Positions 36,301-48,005 of a DNA stretch of 64,000 nucleotides are shown here, in pieces. Both the position numbers and the translations under genes were made by a program. The stretch spans positions 51,153,436-51,217,435 of the forward strand of contig NC_085860.1 in assembly GCF_034702125.1 (NCBI RefSeq). Reading direction: 5' to 3'. The notes under the pieces were generated by a model. The model had not been told where the DNA came from. It saw nothing but the letters and a program-made list of their open reading frames with translations, and made no database searches. Numbering within the stretch: position 1 is the first letter of the stretch; each line of letters begins with the position of its first letter. Source of the stretch: Engraulis encrasicolus (Eukaryota > Chordata > Actinopteri > Clupeiformes > Engraulidae).

Positions 36301-39300
36301 ACCTTTTTTCCCCGCACCTCTCAGCTGGCAGGTGTGTTGCAAATGAGTTACTAGTCAGAAAAAAGTTGAAGTCCCACACACTGACCATTTCGCTTTAACT
36401 TTATTCAGGATGGGTTAAGGTGAAATGGTCAGTGTGAGGGAGTTTTATAGTTTTTTTCCCTGATAGAATACTTCTTCATCTGGTTTTCACCTCCTTTTCA
36501 GCCAGGTGAGGAGCATCTTTAATAAGGAGGTGGAGACCATGAGGCGCTTCGAGTCGCCAAACATCCTCAGAATGTTTGGAATTTGTGTCCAGGATGAAAA
36601 AGGTGGATCAATTATATTAATTTTTTTGGCCATCTGTGATTGAAAGATACTGAGGTCCTGTTTCCACGTAGCAGGATATTTTCTTAGCAGGGTATTTTTT
36701 TTCTCCTGTTTAGGTGTAAACGCAACATTGTGGATAAAAATAAATCCTCCAGTGTAACAAATGCGTTTTAGCCCCCTAACTGGGATATTTTTTCTCTCCT
36801 GCTTTTTATACCTGGATTTTAAATATCTGCTACATGGAAACAGAAGGTCAAAACCAATGCAAAACCAATGCAACCAGGAGAAAAAAATATCCACATATAA
36901 AAATATCCAGCTACGTGGAAACAGCACCTGAGTATGTTTGCAATGTACACTGTTCAAGTGTATAGATCAACCATGTACTGTAGTGTAATTTTGTGTTCTC
37001 TATTCATTTTCATGCAGCAGAATCTAGACATGTAACTAATATGTAAAATGTATAATATTTCACATGGTTTATATTACATAATGTGATTATTAATTAATTT
37101 TTTATTTTCATTTCCGTATCTGTTCTTTAATCTCAAAGGCCCGGACCCCAACTTCCTGATCGTCATGGAGTACTGTGAGAAGGGCTCGCTGAAGCAGGTG
37201 CTGGATGATGGGAAATACAAACTGCCCTGGGACAGGAAAGCCAGAATGTGTCTTGATGCAGCACAAGGCCTGTACAGGTAATCATTACATTATATTGCAT
37301 TGCATTTGGCAGATGCTTTATAACCAAAGCGACTTTCAAAAGAAGACATAATTATAGCCAACATCACTAGCAAATACAAAGAGCACAGGAAATATACAGA
37401 ACAACAAGTGCAGATGCAAAGACGGGTCTTAATGTCATCATTTTCCTTCAATAAACAGCATTCATGTCCAAATGCTTGTAAGTGATGTCCTCAGTATACG
37501 TATGAGAAAATAAAACATTTCCATTTTAAAATTAAATTTACACTTATTTAGTATGGACATCACGTCATTGTTTTCCTCCGCAGGCTGCACCAGTCAGAGG
37601 AGAAGTTCAAGGTCCATGGATGTATCAACAGCAGTAAGTTTCTTGTCGGAGTGGGATACAGAGTCAAGGTGAGATGTGCTCTACTGTAGCCTATTGCTCT
37701 TTACTTCTAAAACAACTACAGGTATCTGGTTACTTCTAAAACAACTACAGGTATCTGGTGCCATCCAACTACAGTACTACAGGTATCTGGTGCCATCCTT
37801 CGGCAACATATTGCTGTCTAGATGTTGGTATGAATCCTTACCATATAGATTGAGTGTTAAGTTAGCAATTCTTCCAGATATCCTGATTTATTCATGTTTT
37901 AGATCATTTGTGTTTGATTTGAATAATCCTTCACATTTGGTTTCATTGATGTTTTTCATGATTCTTCATAATGTTAGTAAGGTAGCGAAAGCACAAAACT
38001 GATGTACATGACTGTGTGTGACTTCTAATGTCACCACCAGTAATCCATGTGATATCTTCACGCACTCTCACACGGTATGATGGCAAGCCAGTGATCTGAG
38101 AATATCACCAGAGCAACAGTTCCTTAAAGGACCACTTCAGTCATTTTCAACATGCAGTAGTAATGCTCACACTACCCTGGACTTGTCAGTACCTGATGGT
38201 TTTTGTTCTTCTTCTGCAGCCTTTTCCGAGATCCTGGTCATTGTCATGGGGGCAGCGCTTTGTTTACATTTCAAAAAAACATTTTTATTTAGTCCCAAAA
38301 ACATCCAAAAGGTTACACAACATCAGCAGACAACTAGCAAACAGCGGTACTTTTGGGAAAATATTTGGAGTAGGCCTATGTTACATTTAAAAAAAAATGT
38401 AAACAAACGCTGCCCCCATTAGAATAGCTCGTATTTATATCTCGGAAAGGACTTAGCCGAAAAATGTGGCATCACCGGGTACTGACAAGTCAAGGGCAAT
38501 ACAACAATACAACAGCATATTGAAATTGACTGAACTGGTCCTTTAATTAGACACAGCTAATTTCTCTGTTGACTGTTTTTTGCAGCTTGGAGGCTTTGAG
38601 CTTCCGAAAAATGTAATTGAGTAAAAGTAAAAGTCTGAATTTTTATTTTTACTCAAGTAAGTAGCCTACAAATTCCAGACAAAAACTGCTTAAGGACAGT
38701 AACGAAGTAAAAATACTTAGTTACGTTCCACCTCTGGATCTGAGGATATGACAAGTGCAACAGTTCCTTTAATTAGACACAGCTAATTTCTCTGTTGACT
38801 GTTTTTTGCAGCTTGGAGGCTTTGAGCTGGCGAAGACGGAGACGTCCCTGAGGAAAAGCAGGAGTACGCGTAACAGCCAACTGTGCTACAGCTCTCCGCA
38901 GCAGCTCAATAGTGTCAATCACGCCTACGACAGAGCCTGTGAAATGTACAGGTACATACGATAACCAGAGGTGCATCTTGCCACCAGGCAAGGCAGGCAG
39001 CCGCTTGGGCCCCCAAGCCCCTAGATAGTGAATAACAGCCCACATTTTACCAAAGTAGTGGTGATTTTGGTTATAATGCTCATTCTTTTGGATTTTTGCT
39101 TGGGGCCCCACCTGACCCTAGAATCGCCTCTGACGATAACATAGATGCTGTTATCACACAGGGTAACACTTTCTATGAAGCCCATATCTATAGCGCATTA
39201 TGAGCACATTTATAGCAACTTATAAGCACATCATAATCATAGTGCATTATGACTACACTCATAACACTTCATGATGGAGTATATCAACAGTCATGAATAA

Positions 39301-41058
39301 CTATAAATCTAGCTTAAAATACATTAGAAATCTTAGGGTGTTTTGAGTGCTCATGAATGGTTATAACTGTCATAATGCATGATTAATTATGATGCACATT
39401 ATAAGTTGTTATAAATGCGCTCATAATGCGCTATAGATACGCTTCATATAAAGTGTTACCCAATACTGTAACTGGTACAAACATCATGTTCAAGCAAAGT
39501 ACATGCATTTGTTTAGTATGTGTTTTTGTTTTTCTTACAGTTTTGGAATTGTTTTATGGGAAATTGCAACGCGACTTACTCCTTTTAAAGGTGTGTATGT
39601 CCATAACTTCTTTTATTTTGCTAATATTATAAAGAAAGGATCCTATGTGTCACCATTATTTGTTTTAACAACAAGAACAGCAACATTTACAATGATCATC
39701 ATTATATTCATACTCGTAACCATGAAGTTCCCTTGAGCAAACTGGCCCACATTGCTCCAGACACTGTTACCTGTACCGACACCCTGAAAATAACAAATAG
39801 CTTTGGATGAAAGCATCAGCTAAGGCTCATGTAATGTAAGGTAATAATAATGTACTTTGTATCATAAGCATAATGGTCATTGTTTTAACACACGTCCCCC
39901 CCCAGGCTGGTCGCGTGAGGATGTGCATAAGAAGGTGTATGTGGAGCGCTCCATGGAGCCGCTAGCAGGGGACTGCCCTAGCCAGCTAGCAGACCTCATC
40001 ATCGCCTGCCGCTCATACGACCCCTTCCAGAGACCAACCGCCGGAGGTAAAGTATTTCTTCTTTTTTTGGTCTTTTAAAAAAAATATATTTATGATAGTA
40101 CAGTGAAGGTGGTGACAGGAAGCGAGTTGGGAGAGAGAGAGACGGGGAAGGGCCGGCAAAGGACCCGGGCCTGGAATCAAACCCGGGTTTGGCCACATGG
40201 CTGGCGAGTGCCCCACCACTAGTCCACGGCAGGGCCTCGGAGGAACAGTATTACAATGAGTATCATTCAGCCGTTGTCACTCAGTGGTCCTCTGGCAAAG
40301 GGGCGGAGGGGAGGAGAGTTGCCCTCCGGCAAGAGTTGACTTCTGAAGAAGGATCCATTGACCAGTAAGGTCACATAAAAATAAAAAATGTTGGAAAAAA
40401 TCATCCTGGTTGAAACAGTCTTCATCAGCTTTTATTTGCCCATACTATTGTACTGCTGCTCTAGGGTTGGATGTGCAGGATTTAACCTGTTTCAGGAAAC
40501 TTAAAGGTCTCCTTAAGGGGACACTGTGCAGGATTTTTTGTTGTTTATTTCCAGTATTCATGCTACCCATTCACTAATGTTACCTTTTTCATGAATACTT
40601 ACCACCACCATCAAATTCTAAGTATTCATTATGCTTGAAAAAATGTCACTTTTCATACATGAAAAGGGGGATCTTCTCCATGGTCCGCCATTTTGAATTT
40701 CCTAAAATAGCCATTTTTAGCTGCAAAAATGACTCTACTTGGACCAAACTAGGAAATATTTGTTTATTACTTAATACACTTTAATGTAAAGATCAAATTT
40801 GGCAATAGGCAGCCCAGTTTCAATGAGCAGCATAGTTGCAGTACCTTTTTTGACCATTTCCTGCACATTGTCCCTTTCACGGGTTAATGAATGTTAGACA
40901 GGGTGTATATGAGTGAATACTTTATGTATTTTGTTATTTGTAATACTATTTGGAGTACATGTGCTGTAGATAACACATTTTTATATCATGTGTCTCATTC
41001 TTTCACAGTACTTGTGGATAAACTACGCAAAGTTGTGGCACAGTTCGATGACGACTGA
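33379..41058 (+). CDS. mlkl: Mixed lineage kinase domain-like pseudokinase, copy 2
   Basis: Tandem duplicate of mlkl copy 1 with identical exon lengths: 33379-33826, 34001-34105, 35274-35451, 36502-36602, 37139-37277, 37584-37668, 38812-38951, 39541-39590, 39906-40046 and 41009-41058 (478 aa). All splice sites, the four-helix bundle, VAIK (K233), GFE and TETS motifs are intact. By my reading it differs from copy 1 at V42, H48, R134 and L435, while exon 1 alone has about ten silent differences; this points to constraint rather than a decaying copy. It lacks the candidate promoter at 17.2 kb because that lies outside the duplicated unit, so its transcription start must differ or lie within the unit. 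The exon 7 acceptor is partly duplicated upstream. Confidence 0.95.
35002..35285 (+). repeat. Exon 3 splice-acceptor array, mlkl2
   Basis: The same 44 bp array as in copy 1. Decoy exon starts at 35010, 35054, 35098, 35142, 35186 and 35230; true start 35274; spacing exactly 44 bp throughout. One unit carries GGATGTCATG instead of GGCTGTCGTG. The array predates the segmental duplication. Confidence 0.93.
35420..36265 (+). repeat. Greatly expanded exon 3 splice-donor array, mlkl2
   Basis: Some 18-20 degenerate units of TTAGCACTAACGCCAG then GTGAGA follow the true donor at 35452 over about 800 bp; copy 1 has only two or three. Many keep a GT donor; others have CCAGATA. One unit near 35935-35981 carries a longer piece of exon 3, matching the bases for the VAIK region. 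Later units decay. Confidence 0.92.
36653..36929. mobile_element. MITE (AGGTGCTGTTTCCAC family), mlkl2 intron 4
   Basis: Orthologue of 23591-23866, same termini. Confidence 0.8.
38124..38547. mobile_element. MITE (TTAAAGGACCACTTCAG family), mlkl2 intron 6
   Basis: Orthologue of 25010-25439. Confidence 0.8.
38531..38827 (+). repeat. Exon 7 acceptor duplication, mlkl2 only
   Basis: TTAATTAGACACAGCTAATT through TTTTTTGCAG then CTTGGAGGCTTTGAGC occurs twice, with decoy exon start 38586 and true start 38812. The decoy exon breaks after 16 bp. Between the copies lies a ~130 bp block with inverted AAGTAAAAGT / ACTTAGTTAC-like words, possibly a small transposon. Copy 1 has a single acceptor. Confidence 0.88.
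39162..39460. mobile_element. Palindromic MITE, mlkl2 intron 7
   Basis: Orthologue of 25818-26870 without its nested ~640 bp insertion. Confidence 0.78.
40072..40232 (-). mobile_element. tRNA-derived SINE, mlkl2 intron 9
   Basis: Orthologue of 27486-27665. Confidence 0.7.
40513..40878. mobile_element. MITE (GGGACACTGTGCAGG ends), mlkl2 intron 9
   Basis: Orthologue of 27936-28302; the right end is slightly mutated (CACATTGTCCC). Confidence 0.78.
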
Positions 41059-41190
41059 CCTTGAAGGACTTCACTTCAGTCACACAGCAGATGTTTTTGT
41101 TTGTTTGTGTTTTTTGTTTGTATTTGTATTTGTTTTTAATAATGTGAATCTGTGTTTGAGGAGGGCAATTGCAGCTGACAATGCAACGGC

Positions 41191-41196
41191 AATAAA
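41191..41196 (+). promoter_or_regulatory. Poly(A) signal of mlkl2
   Basis: AATAAA 133 bp past the stop codon, in the same context as copy 1. Confidence 0.65.
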
Positions 41197-42946
41197 AGTG
41201 TCATCTTCCTCGGTGGAAATACGGTGGTAGACTTTATAACAGGGGCGGGTGGGGAACCTCTAGGGCCATTTGCTCCCTTGAAGCCGTTTTATCCTAGCCT
41301 CACGACGCCATCCTCTGTACTCCACCTAAAGATTTTGGCTCCGCACATCGTCTGGCAAAAGTCTCGAGCTCGGTTGATGTTTCGCCAATCAACAAACAGT
41401 TGAGAGTGGTGACGTAGTACTCACCCGCGCGCTCCGTTACTGATTGGTTAAGGTAACTATATTCACACTTTCGTTTTGTTATTTGTTTGCTTTTGCGACG
41501 TTATAACGTAACAGGCATGCTAATAAAGCACAATATGGGTTTTAATTTCAGTTTGGAACTTCAATTAATTTAAATGATAGAGTAAGATCAGATCAACTCC
41601 CATCGTCCACGGAGACGGATTCCTCATGGCTTTTGCCAGACTGATTGACGGAGTCAACAGTCGGCTATTCGCCCAGGCTAGTTTTATCCGGCCCCTGACA
41701 TCATTTTAATGTTATGCAGCTCCATATGAAATATGACATATTTTGTAAAGGAATCTTGGAAATTCCATTTGCAATACATTAAGCTACTGTATATTCAGGG
41801 GACCTAGAGAAGGTGGGTTCTGTTTTAAAGGTGGCTGCCTTCAATATAGGCCTGAAGTGCAGGGACAAATCCTGGTTTGTGTTCATAGTACGGCCCTTAG
41901 GCATTTGAAGTGGCCCCTCGAATGAAAAAGGTTCCCCACCCCTGTAAGTTATAACGGGTCTAATCTGGAGACTTGTCTAGCCTGGTGTTTGGTTTACTTT
42001 TGCACATTGGTGGTGTGTGTGTGTGTGTGGAGGGGTGTCTCTCTCTTCCCTTTGAGAGCTGGACTTATCTTTATTTTGTCAATATTTTGATGTCAAAGGG
42101 AATAAATGTTGAAAAAACAAAAGGTTTCAATGCATGTTTGTACAGTAGGCTCTTGGTTAAGACTAGGCCTTATGTAATGTATTTGTACAGTAGGCTCTTG
42201 GTTAAGACTAGGCCTTATGCAATGAGCATAGGCGCGGTCATGGCCTAGTGTTCCTGCACAGTTCGTCCCCCGCAGGGTCGCGAACCTGCCACCTCGTCAA
42301 CTACATCGATTCGGGAATGGGAGGCACAGTATGAGACCGCTGAGCCAAAGAGCTGGTCCAATAGCCCAATGCTACCGCACTGTATTGAGGTTTCTGGAGG
42401 GAGGTTACGCTAAACTCTGCTAGTTGGCCTCCGTTACACTAGGTCAGTTTGTTTGGTTCAATTCCTGTCTCTCAGCCCCTGGGTGAGGTGCCCTGAATAT
42501 AGTACTATGTCAAAACTCAAAAATACTGCCTTACATGGGCCTTTTGAATACTTACATGTCTGATGAATCCACTCCAGCCTAAGGCACCTGCAAAAACTGC
42601 CTGCTGAATGCCTCCAGGTAAGCTCTTCTTGGGAAAAGGGGCCCTCCGCCTATAAAAACCTAAATATCTCAGCCTCTGAAGCACATAAAAGATAGCCTGG
42701 CAAGCCAGACTAAATGTGAGATTAAATGTGAATATTTAGTCTGGCCACAATCAATGAGACATCGGAAGATTGTTGATGGGAACAACCCGTTGTTTTTCAA
42801 ACTGTGTCTGTGCCTATTGGCCAACGCTTTGTCGTCACTCCCTTACAACCCTGTCCACTTTGCATCCAAAGATTAAAAACAAATCAAAACAAATCTCCTG
42901 CGTTGTTATTGGTCTGCCAGTTTTAGGGCATGGGGCATTGTCTAAT

Positions 42947-44861
42947 TGTAACAGTGGCACGTTTACAGTTAATTAAATTCAACTCAGCTCTTGCACGACT
43001 ACGCCACCTAGGGTGGGGGAAGACAACCTAGGAGTGAAATTACCCCCCAAATTAGTAAACCAGGACACAGGTTCGGAGCACTCTTAGGCAAGGGTCAAGT
43101 TTGTGTTTTATTTTCTTTTCACAGATATGATGGTAATACAAATCAGTAAAATACACATACAGGTCATTGAGGTCAGGTAGTTCAAAGATACAATGTGCAG
43201 TGGTGATGAAAAGGGACAAATACTAATACATGACGAAATACAATATGGATGAATTATATTACAGACAATATTGCACTGATCCCTATTAGACGCCCACAGG
43301 CGGGTCGTTATGTGGAGCAATATGGCCACAGGCCACACACACACACCACGCACACACACGCACGGCACCTGTGCGAGAGAGGAAGGGAGGCTACACTCAA
43401 TCGTACGAACCGCCCCCAATACCGGGGAGACAGGGCAATGGTGTCACTCTTAAAGGGGGGCTGGGAAGCTAGGCTTAGGCTAACCAATAGCAGCACGGTT
43501 GAAAAGGGGATAGTTAAAGACTAGGGAAAAGGTCACACAAAATAAACACACACAATAAAGATAGTACTCACACAAAATAAAAAGAAAACACACATCTCCT
43601 ACTACTACACTCAGCAAAATAGTAATAGTCACCCAAGTGCACACAGCAATGGAAAAGTGAGGGAATCCACCACCCGAAGACCGGCGCGCTATGGCAACTC
43701 CATACCTATCCAGGGAGGAGAGAAGAGAGAGAGACACTCAATAGCGAAAATAACACATACTAATGTATTACACAATTTGCATACCCAGTGATTACTAGAT
43801 GCAACTTAACTTTTGTATAGCAAGAGGGAGGGGAGAACTACACCGCCGTAGGTTGACTGAAGGGGGTGTACACTTGCCTCCGGTGCCGTGCCTAGATGAC
43901 AATCACACACATACAGACGCACAGACACCCACGCACTCACAACACACACAGGTAACTAGACCTGCGCAGTGCGCAGCGAGGAGGCTGGCGTCCCAAGAAA
44001 CGGGCCAGAAAATAAAAATAATTAAACCAAACAAAAGCAGGACAGAGCAGGTGGAGCCAGTCGGAACCGGCGCAGAGTGTGACGGCAACAAAACAGCAAC
44101 CTCCGAGGAGTGTAGCTAGCAATCCCCCTGTAAGTTAACAAACAGGTACCCATTACTCACTAGCCTAGAGGTAATCGGTGACAGCGACAATCAAGAGGAA
44201 GAAATGAATACTTACAGCGTCAGAGAGGCACCGCTAACCCGATCATAAATCCGTGGTTCGGAACAATCGCAATTTGGACCACACACTGAGGAAAGTGAGG
44301 GTAGATTTAGTGACTAAGGTCATCGTTACCATCGGAGGAACAACATCAACGTAGCATAGGCCAGCTTACCATCCACTGACTGCAGTCAGGTACCCAGGGG
44401 CCAACCACTGTGGCCACTCCAAGCCGGCGTAAGTGCCACGAATCAGGCCTGCCACAGGGCAGAGATGATGGGGCAACACACTGGTGCAGTATAGGCAGCG
44501 CGAAGTGAACGCCAGTTCACAGCAGAGTGCAGTTCCACGCAAGAATGGCTAGAAGTGGAATGCAGTCACATAATCAGGCCCGTAATTCAGACAATACGGC
44601 GATCGGACACATCAAAAAGTATGAATGTCAAATGCCTACCTGAAGGTACCAAATCTATCGGATAATGATCACGGCTAGCAGCAGCTCACACGCCAGCCGG
44701 CATCCTCTGCCGGCAAAACAACAGCGGGGCGGAAAGAGAGACCCAAGTCACGTCCAAAAACTACATTTATCAACATAAAAGTCCTGCCAGTAATGGGCCA
44801 GCCAATCACAGACAAAGGACCAAAATCAGTCAGATTGAGGGGTGTAGACCAATCTGTCACA
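42947..44861 (-). mobile_element. Solo-LTR-like insertion (about 1.9 kb), unit 2 only
   Basis: Unit 1 reads GGCATTGTCTAAAGCTAG without a break; unit 2 carries 1915 bp here. Read on the minus strand the insert begins TGTGACAGATTGG and ends CCACTGTTACA (TG...CA), has CCAAT-type GATTGGC near its start and AATAAA near 43107, about 160 bp before its end, as in an LTR. Flanks TAAT/TAAA could be a 4 bp target duplication. No protein is encoded. A Harbinger-like element with a 3 bp TAA duplication is the alternative. Confidence 0.6.
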
Positions 44862-45771
44862 TAAAGCTAGACCCACTCACAGGCAAAAATAATGTTGGCT
44901 GCTGGCGGATGGGGCTAGTTTACTTGGCTACATAAAAACATGAAATAAGTTGGATTTTAAAGCTAGAACCCTCATCATCTTGCATTAGAATTTGTTCTAA
45001 CATAACCACATTTTATTTTAAAAACTCCAGGTACCTAGGTCAATGCAGCGTATGCACAGCATCAGCTAAAAATGGGTTAAGCCAGTGGATGGATCTCAAC
45101 CTTTTTTGAACAAACACCCCCTTGATCTCATAGATATAGTCTAATGTCCCCCGATGGAAACTAAGCCCCGCACCCACTCAGTTGTATCCTTCTCAACACC
45201 CCCCCTAGGGCTCCCCAACGCCCCCTGGGGAGCTGTAGCGCACCCGTTGAGAAACACTAGGTTAAGCAAATACAAGTCATGTCATCTGAGTATTGCTGTA
45301 GTGCGTGCATCCCAATGACAAAAGGGGAAGTTCCAAGCGAAAGGAGATTTGCATTCTCGCTCAGGTCCTAACTTTAATCCTTTTCAGTCAAATGTGTCAG
45401 ACCCTAATTGGTTCCGCCACCTGTGCTCATTTAACTTTGAGCAGTTCAGAGATGACCGATAAGCCTCAACATAGGCCTACAGAGAATTATGTGAAATATG
45501 AAAGGGTAGTACAATGCACTTGCCTGCCAGTACAATATAATATATACACACATAGGCCTACGCATGTTCTATAGGCTGCTGAACTAAACTATCTATACAT
45601 AACAACTGAGCTTCTGCTTATAAGCCTACAGTAGCAAATAGCCTACTATACTATCTTACTATATATGGGCTAGTATTCTAAAAAGGACTTTTTAAACTAT
45701 AGGCCTGCAATAGAGAGGTTAGTGCAATGTAGGCCTAATGATTTTCAGGAATGTATCAATATTCACCACAA

Positions 45772-45791
45772 CACACAGTAGGGGGCAGTAG
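45772..45791 (+). promoter_or_regulatory. CTCF-like motif upstream of rnf141
   Basis: CACAGTAGGGGGCAGT matches the vertebrate CTCF core well. It sits between the mlkl duplication and rnf141. Motif match only. Confidence 0.35.
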
Positions 45792-45799
45792 TGAGCTCG

Positions 45800-45956
45800 T
45801 ACTGTTTTCGTCTGTTGTGCTGGGCTGAATGAAGAGAACAGCGAAGGAGAACTGGGGAAAGTAAACAGCGCTTCTGATAGTCAAATAGGCCTAATTTTAA
45901 CCAAATGGTTTTGTTCTGAAGTCTGCGGAGGATTTCTGATGTAAGGTAAGATATTT
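45800..45956 (+). promoter_or_regulatory. Candidate rnf141 promoter / noncoding first exon
   Basis: A moderately G/C-rich stretch ends at GATGTAAG followed by GTAAGATA, a good donor. The coding first exon of rnf141 begins at an acceptor (CCCCTCAG, exon from 47948), so an upstream noncoding exon is required; this is the best candidate. Confidence 0.35.
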
Positions 45957-47004
45957 GTCACGAGATTTAACGTCTGTGGTGTGTTGACAGGCCTCTGATA
46001 CGTTGTGTTAAACCAGTTTAGTACTGAGCTATGTCACTTGCATCACTTCTGATGGGTCCACGACTTGAGCTCGCTACCATTGGCTAACTAGCTATCCAGG
46101 TGGCGTCATTGATATAAATTGTACAGGGTGTACATTGAAGTACGGTATCTTTCATCATCCTTGTTAACTGTCGCTTTTTACCTCTCATTTGGTGGCAGTC
46201 GTCGGTTGGTCCATGGGTAATTGCTAACATGCGCTAGTTTAGTAGAGTTACGTAATACAAGGCAGCTAATGTTATCAGTCCATCAGCTGCTACAGCTGAA
46301 ATAACCTCCTCGTCAACTAGTAATAAAAAACGAGGAAAGTGTCTTCTTAATTGTAAGCATTGACTCGTGTAGTGGTGGTTTAGGAGGCAGCAGTCCTTGT
46401 TCGACCAGAATATTGACATTCCAAGAAGGCATGGGGGTTTTTGAACTTGAAATCGCTTAAGGATTCCCTTTCTAAATGAACCAAATTATTATGGGCAGAG
46501 ATGAGATGTCCTTCATAGCCTAATGCAATTTCCAAATTATGGAGGAAGGAAACCTTAGTTCACTATTTTTGGATGGTAAGGCATTATCTGCTAGTGTCAG
46601 TGATGTCATGTCTCCTGTGCTGTAGCCTGCAGTCTTTAGACTAGCTTCTGCAGTACAACTTCTGGTAAACCACAGACTGTTCCTGTCGACACAGAGCAGA
46701 CCCCACAGCACCCTGATATGAAACAAACAACTCTTGCCTCTGTTGGTGGGAAACTTTCACTTGTTGCCCCTCTGTGAGACATTGAAAGTAAAGGCCTTGC
46801 TAAATATTTGCTGCAGTCAGCATAACTGAAGAGGAATTGAGAGTCCAAGCAGAAGAAATGTACATATTACACTTTCACACATATCACACTTTCATATTAC
46901 ACTTTCGTTTTTATGTGTGAACTTGACGTGTGTGTGAGAGAGGTGTACCGTACTACTACTGCACAACAATTGCCATATTGGGACAAATAAAAGCCACTGA
47001 ACTG

Positions 47005-47185
47005 AACTTAGCGGACACTTTTATCAAAAGCAACTTGCTATTTTAAGTACAGGGTGTTGGTTACAGTGGTTACCTGGAACTGTGTGGGGTTAGTTACCTG
47101 GCTCAAGGGCCCTTCAGCCATGGAGTGAGATAGATCGGGAGTGCAAGGGTGGGATTCAAACCTGCAACCCTTTGATCCCATCTCC
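47005..47185 (+). mobile_element. Dispersed fish repeat (AAGCAACTTGC type)
   Basis: CGGACACTTTTATCAAAAGC, TACAGTGGTTACCTGG, GGCTCAAGGGCCCTTCAGCC and GGGATTCAAACCTGCAACC follow in order, as in a common teleost retroposon. A shorter relative of its first part is at 24225-24290. Confidence 0.55.
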
Positions 47186-47510
47186 TTAACCAGTATGTCA
47201 TGGCTGCCCATTGCATGGCATACATGGCAGGACTATCAATTTGTCAATCCAGTTTGCCAATACACCTTGGTAACCCCAACCACCTGCCGGCTATGTTGTG
47301 TCTCCTTTGTGGATGCCATGGGGTATAGAACCACCCAGTGAACTTTACAAAGATAACTCAGCCAAACTGTTTCCTCCCCCCTCAGAAGCTGTGTCTGAAT
47401 GAGGCGGTAAGCCCCATAAGATAGTGTCACCCAATTGTAGAGGGGTAGTCATAAGCACTCTGTTCTGTGTCTGAATGAGATGTCACCCCCATTAAAAAGT
47501 TGCACATTGG

Positions 47511-47662
47511 CCCTGCTGTGGCCTAACGGTAGGGCACTGTGTTACTACGCTGGCGACCCGGGTTCGATACCGGCCTGGGTCATTTGCTGATCCTTCCCCT
47601 TCTCTCTCTCTCCCCACTCATTTCCTGTCTCTCCTCCACTGGCTTGTCAAAATAAAGGCACA
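47511..47662 (+). mobile_element. tRNA-derived SINE
   Basis: CCTAACGGTAGGGCAC (A-box side), GGTTCGATACC (B-box), CTCTCTCTCTCC and a terminal AAATAAAGGCAC. Same family as 12356. Confidence 0.75.
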
Positions 47663-47715
47663 AATTTGCACATTGTCCCCCAATTATAGCTGGCTATGTG
47701 CACTAATGTAATGTA

Positions 47716-47925
47716 GGCAAGGCAAGGCAAGTTTATTTATATAGTGCATTTCATACACAGGTGCAATTCAATGTGCTTCACAAAGTTAACAAATGTAAAA
47801 GAAATGAAACAGGGAAGAAAGAAGGACATAATTTAGAGTCAAAAAACATTTAAAACATTAAGATAAAACATAAGGTAAAAATAATAATAAAATAAAAAAT
47901 AAAAAAAAATAATAATAATGTAGTG
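47716..47925 (-). mobile_element. Severely truncated L2 3' end
   Basis: Only the 3' UTR of the L2 element seen at 29192 remains: (GGCAA)n, then TTTATTTATATAGTGCATT, ending in an A/T-rich stretch about 20 bp before the rnf141 coding-exon acceptor. Confidence 0.8.
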
Positions 47926-48005
47926 TGTTGTGTTTCGCTCCCCTCAGGACGGGCTCTGCATGAGGTGTGTTCTGGGTGTCTCTCGGTTCTCCTCCGGTGC
48001 CCATC

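Larger units (their letters stand above)
32357..45466 (+). repeat. Segmental duplication unit 2 (contains mlkl copy 2)
   Basis: Collinear with unit 1; it begins GTAATACATTAGTAATAG and ends GAGATGACCGATAAGCCT. It is longer because of an expanded exon 3 donor array and an LTR-like insertion, and it lacks the LINE of unit 1. Confidence 0.92.
45467..47947. other. Intergenic DNA and probable rnf141 5' region
   Basis: No coding exon seen. It holds the candidate first exon, the CTCF-like motif, a dispersed repeat and SINE described separately, and a LINE tail next to the first coding exon of rnf141. Confidence 0.5.

Noticed and set aside
43249..44122. Open frames of 60-106 codons inside the LTR-like insertion
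   Set aside because: No retroviral or transposase motif is visible; lengths are what chance gives.
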